A stretch of DNA of 64,000 nucleotides. It comes from Blepharisma japonicum (Eukaryota; Ciliophora; Heterotrichea; Heterotrichida; Blepharismidae). This document shows positions 45,022-54,193 of the stretch, one piece after another (positions within the stretch are counted from its first letter, which is position 1; each line of letters begins with the position of its first letter). The stretch spans positions 744,001-808,000 of the forward strand of contig CATKHK010000002.1 in the NCBI GenBank assembly GCA_949751835.1, in the 5' to 3' direction. The position numbers were made by a program, and so were the translations under genes. The notes under the pieces were generated by a model. It searched no databases and was not told the DNA's origin. It worked only from the letters and a program-made list of their open reading frames with translations.

Positions 45022-46395
45022 ATGGCGGATATAGGTATCAAGGAGGAAAGAATTCCAGTGGCCTTTTTCAAAGATAAGAGCAGGATTGAAACTTTGAAAA
45101 AGTCGGCTGAAAAATATTCCGACCAAGGCAACTTTCATAAAGCATGCAATGCTTATGAAAACATAGTTCAAAAAGATCCTTTAAGCGAAAAATCCTGGAT
45201 TTCTTTAGGGCATTGCTATTATATAACTCAAGACTACAAGAAGTGTTATGCTGCCTACCAAAAAGCTATGAACATTCCTAAAGGGCGCTTAAACCCTCAG
45301 CTCTGGTATGGCTTAGGAATCCTTTGTCAAAGATTTTCTTATTATAGCCAGGCCGAAATGGCATTTCTGGAAGCATTAAAATGTGATCCAGAATTTGAAG
45401 AAAAACAAACCATATTATTAAAACTTGGGATTTTGTCCAAACAAGCTCAAAAATATGAAGAAGCTATCAATTTACTTAAAGGCTGCATACAATGTGATAG
45501 CAGAAATATCAATATTGTAACGCAAGCTTACTGCTGTATGGGATTTTGCTATAATCAGCTTAAGAAATTTGGCGAATCCTTGATGTCTTATAGATATGCG
45601 GTTTCTGTAGAGGCAAATCAATATACATTGGCATGCCTTGCATGGGAACTGTTTACCTTAGGCCATTTTGATGAGGCCCATCAGTGCTTGGAGTTTGCGA
45701 ATAAAGCTGATAAAAAAATAGAGAACTATGAAGAGAAGCTTTATTATATGTTGGCTATGTCAAATTTACAAAAAAATAAATATGAGATTTCATCAGAATA
45801 TTTTGAGAAAATATTAAAAAAAAATTCATGCCATTTTTCCGCTTGCTGCAGCTATGGAATTTTAAAAGCTAAAGAATCAAAACAAGCAGAAGCAGTGCAA
45901 CTCTTTTTCAAAGCTGACCAAGCAGGGAATAAAGCAGAAGCTTGACTAAATCTCGGAGTATTATATGAACAATGCGGCCAAATACAAGATGCAACTATTG
46001 CTTATCAAAAAGCGCTAACGTTGAAAAATTATGAATTAATTGCGCAGGAAAGAATTAATAATGTTGGAACTGGCAAGTGCAACTGTGAAATGCTAGTTCA
46101 TCCTTTATTTGACCCTACAGAAATTCCTGTAGCAAAAATTGATAATAATCCTTTAGACTCAAAAACTAATAAATTTATTTGGATTCCTCCCCCTGAATTT
46201 TTCGCATGGCATGCAGAAAATTTTTATCATGGATTTGTGAATTTTATGCAACATATGAGAAGCTGTGGACAATTTGATGGAAGCATGATAAAAGAAAACA
46301 GTTATGAGGAACAAGCTTCTGAAATTCAGAAAAGAGAAAATGATAGAGGAGCAGTTCAAGAAGCAAAAGGAAGAAAAAGAAGAAAAATAGAATAG
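45022..46395 (+). CDS. TPR protein resembling Cyc8(Ssn6)/UTX repeats
   Basis: 457 residues, with one Trp TGA near residue 309. About eight tetratricopeptide repeats cover residues 25-345, for example LSEKSWISLGHCYYITQDYK, PQLWYGLGILCQRFSYYSQA and TILLKLGILSKQAQKYEEA. The 'LWYGLGILCQRF' repeat is typical of the Cyc8/UTX subgroup, whose yeast member is a transcriptional corepressor with Tup1. The C-terminal 110 residues leave the TPR pattern, contain a WIPPPEFFAWH segment, and end in a Glu/Lys/Arg tail with a nuclear-signal-like GRKRRKIE. This tail is duplicated in decayed form at 49781 and 53903. Corepressor function is inferred from repeat similarity only. Confidence 0.72.
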
Positions 46396-47705
46396 AAGAT
46401 ACAATGAATTTATCAATAATTATCTGATAATTATAATTTTAATAGATTCTAGGTGAGATTTTAATTTATTGAATAACTTATAATAAAGTTATAATTAAAG
46501 AAAAACTTTAGAAATGATGGCGACATCAAATAGGATTGTACGACAAATCACTGATTCAATGGATAGAGGCAGCCAAATTATTTGCTTACTTAATGATAAT
46601 TATCCTAATATTAGCTATAAGCAGCTGAAGCAAGATAAGGCATCTATTAAAATTTTGTTGTCTGAAATGGGAAAGAAAGATGATATGAATTATTTATATC
46701 TTGCTTTCAAATATTTTGTTATTCTGAATTCAGCACCTTTGAAATGGCAAGAATTAAACTCTATTTTAAAAATAGCAATCAAACTTAAAAGAATTTTGAA
46801 GGGATAATGGATTCTATAATTTCAGATAATTTAAGTATAATCACAAATTGCATTAGAACTACTGACGAATTAGAAGGTATTTTAAAATTATCAGAGACAA
46901 TTGAAAAATTATCAAAAATTAATTCTGAATATGAATCATTTTTTAAAAAATCAATTGAAAACCAATTTAATATAATTTGCACATCAGAAGACAAAATTAG
47001 CCTCAAAAAAAGCCTTCATTTTCTATCAAGAATTAAAAATATTGCAAAAAGTAAACTAATAAAAGCAGCAATTATTTCTGTATCATCTGTTTCCTTAGAT
47101 TGAGTTAAGCACGAAATAGAAATTTTTTCCCAGATCGGAGAAGAAAACGTTATTAGTGAATTTGAGAATGACTGCGCGGAGTTTATCGAGCTTATTGATG
47201 GAATGCCAATTAAAAGCAAAGTGTTTTCAGACAAAATAAATTCTGTAAAAAGAAAATTACCAAAAAAGAAAACTAATATTCCTGCTAAAGCTAATATTAT
47301 AAGTGAGGAAGTGGAAGATAGTAAAGAAGATTTTTGCTCTGTTTTCGAAAATGAAAGATTGCCAATTGATCAAATTTATTTTACTGAAACTGTTTCTGAA
47401 GTTTTTTGGTATAATGGGGAAAATCTGCTTGTTCAAATCATCAAGGGTTTATATAATGGTGGAACTATATGTGTAAAGCTTTATCATCAAAAATGCAAAA
47501 TCCCATGCGAATCCTTTTTAAATGATTTATTAATTACAAAAATTCTTAGTGAAAAGCATCATTGTTTTTTGAAATATATTGGATGAAGCTATTATTGTGA
47601 AAACCTTCACATACTACAAAGTAAACATGTTTATTCAATAATAACAGAAGATTTTACTTGTACATTGATGGATGATATAATTGCTCGATATGAAAGCAAT
47701 CATAA

Positions 47706-47948
47706 ATACAATAGAGTACAAAATAATAAAAAAAAACAAAATTTATTAAATTCTAGGCTATCTTGCCTATTAAATTGATTTCAGTCAAAATTGAACACAT
47801 GAAACCACTCAAAGAATAATATTTGAAAACTAGAAAGGAGGACAGAGCTCTTGAAGATAATGTGATATTGAATGTGTAATGTAAATATCTTATTAATTTA
47901 TTGTATGTATGCTATTAAATTGATTACAAAATAGCATATTTATTGTAT
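47706..47948. mobile_element. About 240-bp insert with 8-bp terminal inverted repeats (MITE- or IES-like)
   Basis: The insert interrupts copy 1 between the codons for ...NHKY and TYKEYSEI, which are contiguous in copies 2 and 3. Its ends are ATACAATA (47706-47713) and TATTGTAT (47941-47948), exact reverse complements, flanked by TA-containing sequence. Inside are two near-direct repeats of CTATTAAATTGATT and of TACAAAATA. It has no coding capacity. Either a small non-autonomous DNA transposon or a germline eliminated sequence kept in the somatic genome would fit. Confidence 0.5.
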
Positions 47949-48540
47949 ACGTATAAAGAATATTCAGAAATCGTTAAAAATCTTTTAGAAGCATTTTCTA
48001 TAATAGAATCAGAAAATTTTCATCATCTAGACTTAAAACCTCAAAATATTCTTATGACTCAAGCTAAGAAGGTCAAAATTGCAGGATTTAATGTTTCTAA
48101 ATTCTATGTTTGAGATAATAATCTTTTATATTCGAAAACCAATAAAACGATATGGAATGATTATTTTATGGCTCCTGAAATTTATCAAGCTTGCTTTAAT
48201 AGTAAAAGAACAATAAGAATTGAAAAAGAATTTGCGAAAAAGCAGATATTTATTCACTTGGACTTATTTTTATGCAAATGTACTCCTTACTTCCAATAGA
48301 AGAATTAAACACCCCTGAATATTTTGAAAAAATCGATAATTATTTATCAACTTTTAGGCCAAAAAATGTAGCTAATTTGCTGAGAGGCATGCTTATTATT
48401 GATAGCTCTCAAAGGGTGAGTTATAGAGAGAGTTTACAACGCTTTATAAATGAAGAAGTAATAAAAAGCAGTGATATATAAGTGAAATCTTTTGAATCAT
48501 TAAAAAATTCTGCTTTAATTGATAATACTAAGATTAACTA

Positions 48541-48830
48541 GTATTTAAAACTTGACTAACCTAGTAAGCAATTTTAAGTTTTCTTTTAAATATCCTATCA
48601 GTCGCTACCTTATCGATATAAAGAGGGTGTTTGCTTTGTCAGGTAGTACCTACTCCAGGATAGATTTTCTCTTTTTCCTTTTATCAATAACTACTAGTTA
48701 GGAGCACTCTATATCAAAACTCAAGTATTCATCTATAGGAGTTTTACGTAAGACTAGGCTTCTCCTTAGCATGCAACTTTTAATTGTGTTTTAATTAAAA
48801 GCTATCTTGCAAATTTAATACAGATTGACG
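48541..48830. mobile_element. Second, non-homologous insert in copy 1
   Basis: About 290 bases with no match in copies 2 and 3 lie between the segment for SALIDNTKIN and the region that resumes before LPDGVSLDFKKGF. It contains a 9-bp-stem hairpin (CTTTTAATT/AATTAAAAG, 48777-48801) and the short palindromes AGGTAGTACCT and AACTACTAGTT. The composition is less AT-rich than its surroundings. The ends are only roughly placed and terminal repeats are weak. The origin is unknown. Confidence 0.35.
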
Positions 48831-49780
48831 AGAGAAAACTAGAAATCAGCATAGATTAAGAGGATTTGGCGATAAATTTACCCGATGGAGTTAGTCTCGA
48901 TTTCAAAAAAGGATTTTATAAAGGAAGCCCAGTTCTTATTAGAATTTTCAAACATCAGAGTGAAATTAAATTATATCCTTATTTTGAAGAAGCTAAATAC
49001 TTAGCATTTAAGAAAATTTGTTGTCTAATAGAAGGGGTAAATTTCATAAATGCAATTTTTATAAAAAAAGATATTTAGTAGATATCTGATTAATTTTTTT
49101 AATAAAAATTATGTTAGGTGTACGCTCATATAATTAAGGGAGATATTATTATAACATTTATTATTTATAAATTATAAATTAGACTTATTTTATTCAAAAG
49201 AATGGTTTTATTAAAAAAATTACTACATGGCTTTAATTTCTCAAAAATTTGTAATTTTTCTTTTGATTTGCTTACTTATCAGAGAATTAAAATTTTAACA
49301 AGATTGCACACTATTATTATAAACTACTATGGCTTGATTTATGATAGATCATAAACTAATTCACTCTTCCTTATTCAGAATTATGTAACAGAAGATTAAT
49401 TACAGAAATCACAAATCAGAGGAATCAAAGAGAATGCTTTGACGAAAATCATCTAAAATCTTATATTAGATTACTTTTAGGAGGTTTTAAGGAACTTAAG
49501 AAGTTATATATAAGTCATGAAAATATAAGTTCTCACAGCATTTTGTATAATGCAAAAAATAGTCTTAAAATTACTTATTCATCGTTCCAAAAACAAAATT
49601 AATTAGTAGTTGCAAATTTCCTGATAATGAAATAAGCTTTTTTCAAAATGAAGAAGGATATATGTCTCCAGAAATAGAAAAATATAATGGGAGCTCTCAA
49701 GTTAATATCGAAAAATCTGATGTCTATTCACTTGGTCTTGTATTTTGACAGATAGTCACACTTTGTCATGCTGGGTTTGT

Positions 49781-49990
49781 TTAAGCTCGACCCATTTTAT
49801 GCAATACATGAGAAGATGCGGACAATTTGATGAAAGCATGATAAAAGAAAACAGTTATGAAGATGAAGAGCAAGCTGCTGAAATTCAGACAGGAGAATAT
49901 GATAGAGATGAAGCTCAAGCAGCAAAGGAAGAAAAAAAAGAAAAATTAAATAGAAGACACTATGCATCTATTAGCATTTATCTGAAAACT
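49781..49990 (+). pseudogene. Decayed copy of the TPR gene tail (unit 2)
   Basis: Encodes HFMQYMRRCGQFDESMIKEN and then an acidic tail (SYEDEEQAAEIQTGEYDRDE), matching FMQHMRSCGQFDGSMIKEN near the C-terminus of the TPR protein (46245-46390). It begins abruptly after the wreck of copy 1, where GGGTTTGTTT meets ATTTTATGCAA, close to GGATTTGTGAATTTTATGCAA of the TPR gene. It lacks a start and the TPR domain, so it is not expected to be a gene. Confidence 0.8.
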
Positions 49991-50125
49991 TTAATTTTTA
50001 ATTTAAGGCATAATTTAAGATTTTAACTTATTGTCCAAGTGGGAGGATTTTTTATAGTCGCAATAAAGATTTTGGCTTACCGAAATATATCACTTTTTAA
50101 TTATAGATTCTTGCATTATATTAAG

Positions 50126-52712
50126 ATGGTTACGCCTATTAGAACTATAAAGGAAATTATTGATTCAATAAGCAGAGGAAAAGAAACGTTGGCTATTCTG
50201 AAAAAAGATTATATGATAACCAGCTTTGAGCAACTAAAACAACAAAAAGAAATTATAAAGGATATTTTGTCACAGAAAATTAGATCTAAGGAGGATGCAA
50301 ATAATTTATACCATGCTTATAAAATATCTCTTGCCTTCAAATCTCCTTGCTTTACATGGAAAATTTGTGCTTCGGCTTTAAATGCAGCCATAAAGCTCAA
50401 AAAATATTTCAAAGAAATATTAAAAACAATTATTTCAAATAATTTAGGAAATATCAAAAGTATTCTAAGCGATTGCTATGATTTAGAGGCTACTTGGAAT
50501 ATCTCAGAAGCACTTAGTTGCATCTTTCCATCTATAGGTGAATTTGAAAAATTAACCTTAGAGAAATCGATTAAAGAATCCTTTGACTTAATTTGGAATT
50601 CGAAAAACGAAGATATTTATGAAAAAAGTCTCAAGTTTCTATTACAAGTAAAAACAGAAAGAAGAAGTGAGCTAATTAGAGTAATTAATTATGTGTCATG
50701 CTCCTCATTAGATTGAATTGAAAGCTCAAATAGGACTTATAAAGCTGTAAGCGATGCAGAAATTTTAAAAAAATTTGTGATTACTAGCAAAAAGCTTATT
50801 GGACTTGTTAAAGAAACCAAAATAAAAAATGCAGAAATATCAAAACTGTTAAAAGTTTCCAAAAATATTATATCAAAAATGGAAGCTAATATTGCCAGAA
50901 TTAGCAAGAGAGGTGAGGATATGAACGAGAGCAAGAATGATTTGCCAGAAAAAGAAAAAATAAAAAATGAAAATATCGAAAAAATAGAGAGAATCTGCGA
51001 AATTTCAGACTATATGGGAGAAAATGTCATAGTTTCAATCTGAAAAGGCGAATTAAAAAAAAAAAATATCCAATATGCATAAAATGCTATTATTATATAA
51101 GTGAAACTCCATGCAAGCTATTTATAGAAGATTTATTTCTTACTAGATATCTTAGTGAGAATCATGATTTATTTTTAAAATATTATGGCTGATCTTTCGA
51201 AAATCAAATTCGAGTGAAAGGAGGAGTCTATTCTCGCTATTCAATAATAACAGAAGACTTTGAGAGCACATTGATAGATGATATTATTTTTCGATATGAA
51301 AATAATAAGAAATATTCATATAAAGAATATTCAAAAATTATTATGCTTCTACTAGAGGGATTCTCATGGCTAGAATCAAAAAAACCCCTCATCTTAACCT
51401 AAAGCCTGATAATATTCTTATAACTTATGATAAAAAGATCAAGGTTGCTGGATTTAATGCTTCTAGAATATGTGCTAAATATGAAGATCTCTCTTTCTCA
51501 AGCAACAAGCTATGAAATGATTTTTATTTTGCCCCCGAGTTCTATCTTAATAGCGAAAGAGAAGATAATTTCGATTCAAGTTTTGCAAAAAATGCTGATA
51601 TCTATTCTTTGGGGCTCATTTTTATGCAAATGTATGCTTTACTTCCTATAAAAGAATTGAACACTCCTGAGTATTGTAGAGAGATCGACGATTATGTATC
51701 CCTCTTTAAGCCAAAAAATGTAGCTAACTTGCTTAAAGGTATGCTTGTTATTGATAGTGCTCAAAGAGTCAGCTTTAAAGATAGTTTAAGTAGTTTTATT
51801 AGTGAAGAAGAGAGAAGAAATATGGAGATAGAAGTTAAAATCGAAGAGCCAATAAAAATGTCTAATTTAATTGAAGACCATCTTATAGGCTTTTTAAGGA
51901 TCGAAACAAGCCTACTTCGTATCCAAGAATATATTCGCAGTGAAATAAGGACTTTATCTGATGGAGTGAGTCTTGAATTTAAGAAAGGGTTTTATAATAA
52001 GAGACAAATTCTCATTAGAACTTTTAGACATCAAGATGAAAATAAATTACTTCCATATATTGAAGAAGCAAGGCTACTGCAAAATTTAGCAGGAAGACAT
52101 TCTATTTTTATGGACTATTATGGCTTGATTTATGATAGTTCACAACCTGGCTCGCTTTCACTTATTACAGAACTTTGCAACTTTAGTTTGATGTCAGATA
52201 TCACACTTCGGAAGAAAATAGGAACTTATTATGGTGAAAGTACTTTAAAAAATTATATTGAATTACTTTTACAAGAATTTGCGCTTCTTAAGCAGTTTAA
52301 CATAGATCATAAGAATATAAAGCCTCATAATATTTTGTTTGATGCAGAAAATAAACTGAAGATCACTGGGTTTGTTGTTCCAAATACAGAAATTATTAGT
52401 ATTTGCAAATCTCCTGAAAATGAAAGAGACTTTTTACAAACTGAAGAAGGGTATTCCTCTCCAGAACTGATAAAATACAATGGTAGTTCTCAAATCGATT
52501 TCGAAAAATCAGATGTCTACTCACTTGGTCTTATAATTTGGCAGATGTGCACACTTCGTCACACATCAGAGTTTATCCCTGAAGGCTTAAGCTGTATTAG
52601 ACTTGGATGAATTTGCCAAATATTAGAATCAATGCTGCGCATATACCCGAACATGAGAAAAAATTTTGCTTCTTTGCATCAAGTATTGACTTCTATTAAA
52701 ACAAGCAACTAA
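50126..52712 (+). pseudogene. Tandem kinase-like gene, copy 2 (two one-base breaks in A-runs)
   Basis: Starts MVTPIRTIKEIIDSISRGKE and ends ...LTSIKTSN, very similar to copy 3 throughout. The frame slips once in a run of twelve A (51055-51066) and once in a run of seven A (51378-51384); everything else is open with TGA as Trp, and the last 330 residues are clean. The order is: helical N-terminal region (about 290 residues), kinase-like domain 1 (HLNLKPDN, AGFN), kinase-like domain 2 (HKNIKPHN, TGFV). Both breaks lie in homopolymers, so assembly error is a real alternative to loss of the gene, and so is slippage during expression. If intact, it would be about 860 residues. Confidence 0.65.
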
Positions 52713-52931
52713 TCGTCTAATAAGCAATCTAATTATTTATTTTATTAATTTAAAATTTTCAATTCCTAGATTATTATAGTATTTTTTATGATATTTCAAT
52801 GATTTATGCAATTTTTATTATTTAAAAAAAGAACGATTTACTTATATGTAATATAAAGCATTTTCTTAAATTTTTTGAGTTCATACTTCTGATATCAAGG
52901 TGCTTACTTTTTTATAGAGCAAAAAAACTCT

Positions 52932-52957
52932 ATTTTGTAAGGAAAGCCTTACAAAAT
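52932..52957. repeat. Perfect 11-bp inverted repeat, 4-nt loop
   Basis: ATTTTGTAAGG, loop AAAG, CCTTACAAAAT. Beyond it the arms continue imperfectly (AAAAAACTCT against GGGGTGTTTTT), giving a hairpin of about 50 nt. It may mark the end of an inserted element or a terminator-like structure. Confidence 0.55.
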
Positions 52958-53239
52958 GGGGTGTTTTTACCCTATAAAACTGATTATAATCATAGCTATA
53001 AGACCTATTTTAATGGCAGGGGATAATTGTAATCAATATTCATTATTCCTCTATTTCACTTTTTCGTGCTTGAACTCATACAGAGCTTAATATATATTTG
53101 TCTCAATTTATTATATATATGTAGAAAAAGGGAATGAACACAAAAATATGCCCTGAACTGCAGTCAAAGATTATGAGTTTGCTATGGAACCATGGATTAA
53201 ATCGATTCAAAGAATTATTTTAGTGACTATTAGCATTAG

Positions 53240-53560
53240 GAAGGTGAAATTGAAGGAGTTAATGACTTTTTTGACGATTTTTTTGAAGACGAGTACAAAG
53301 ATAATGGTTGGAGCTTAATGAGTATTCTTTCAGGTCTGAATTTTTACGAACTGTTGGTGCTTAGAGCACTCAGAATCTGAGAAGAATTATTGGATACATG
53401 ATAAATATTTTAGGTTTTGACAAGGATAATGCAGCACCAACCTAATTGATTGCCTTGAATCAGAAAGATGGCTGAGGGGAGAGCTAAGCGACCCAGAGGA
53501 AGAAAATCAAATATTTAAAGAAAAATTGGAGCATTTGAAACGGGAATTGAAATAGAAATT
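53240..53560 (+). pseudogene. Degraded coding remnant, unknown family
   Basis: Two protein-like pieces in different frames: EIEGVNDFFDDFFEDEYKDN with WSLMSILSGLNFYELLVLRA after it, and later CLESERWLRGELSDPEEENQ followed by a charged helix ending in TAG at about 53554. No start codon context is left. I cannot name the parent gene. It shares nothing I see with the kinase-like copies. Confidence 0.35.
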
Positions 53561-53902
53561 TAAAACATGAATTGAAAAATAATTTGAAGGTCAGGAGAAA
53601 GGGAAGCAGAAAGAGAGACAGAAATTTAATCAAATATTAAATTGAGTATAAGCAGAAAGTGAATGGAAATAGAAGTAGAAATAGGAGCAGAAGTCGAAGC
53701 AGAAATCGAAGCATTAAAATATAAAGAAGAGAATCATAAATAATGTAGAAGAAGAGCTGGAAAACTAGAAAGAAACACAAAGTTTACACTAATGAGTAGC
53801 ATAAGCTACACTAAGTCATTGCATTTTAAAGTAATTATAATTATAAGTCTCAATTTACACAATTTATGTATTTTTTCATGTGCAACCTTTTTTATATAAT
53901 AT

Positions 53903-54046
53903 GAAGAAAATTTTTTATAAGGATTTGATAATTTTATGTGAAATATGAGAAACTGTGGGCAGTTTGATATGAATAGGATAAAGAAAGATATTATGAGAAG
54001 CAAACTGCTAAAAATTAAAGAAGAAAAAATTGAGATGGAAATATAG
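53903..54046 (+). pseudogene. Decayed copy of the TPR gene tail (unit 3)
   Basis: Reads GFDNFMWNMRNCGQFDMNRIK and a Lys/Glu tail ending in TAG, matching GFVNFMQHMRSCGQFDGSMIK of the TPR gene with the Trp from TGA. It is more diverged than the unit-2 fragment. The match begins a little further upstream (GAAGAAAATTTTTTATAAGGA against GCAGAAAATTTTTATCATGGA). It has no start codon. Confidence 0.75.
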
Positions 54047-54193
54047 CAGTAAAAGCAGGATATATTATAAGTAGTACAATGAATTTATTAGAATATCTGA
54101 AATTTAATTAGACTCATTAACTAATTGAGGCATTTAACTTATTAAAATAAGCTATTGCCAAAATTTATTTATAGAATCTAATATTATATTAAT

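Larger units (their letters stand above)
46514..49780 (+). pseudogene. Tandem kinase-like gene, copy 1 (decayed)
   Basis: Homologous to the intact copy at 54194-56767 over the whole length, but frames shift near 46800 and 48240, a TAA occurs at 48479-48481, and two inserts interrupt it (47706-47948 and about 48541-48830). The start (MMATSNRIVRQITDSMDRGS) and the helical N-terminal region are still readable. The first kinase-like domain retains HLDLKPQN with the catalytic-loop Asp, unlike copies 2 and 3, but has GFN in place of DFG. The second domain is badly eroded between 48860 and 49780 (traces such as YGLIYD, YMSPEIEKYNGSSQ, KSDVYSLGL). It joins TPR-tail sequence at about 49780. Confidence 0.8.
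52713..53902. other. Spacer between pseudokinase copies 2 and 3
   Basis: The first 150 bases are shared 3' flank with copy 3. After that comes about 1 kb of foreign-looking DNA with a strong hairpin at 52932-52957 and a degraded coding remnant at about 53240-53560. It ends in a Glu/Lys-codon-rich stretch (53600-53760) of repeated GAAGCAGAAA-like words. Confidence 0.5.

Noticed and set aside
46795-46812. Possible intron explaining the frame change at the start of copy 1
   Set aside because: No GT...AG pair of 15 or 16 nt exists there; alignment to copy 3 shows a one-base loss instead.
46785-47234. Minus-strand ORFs opposite pseudokinase copy 1
   Set aside because: Low-complexity antisense; the plus strand has homology to copies 2 and 3.
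53600-53760. GAAGCAGAAA-like repeats resembling a minisatellite or CRISPR-like array
   Set aside because: Words are imperfect and irregularly spaced with no constant spacer length; it looks like a low-complexity Glu/Lys-codon stretch.
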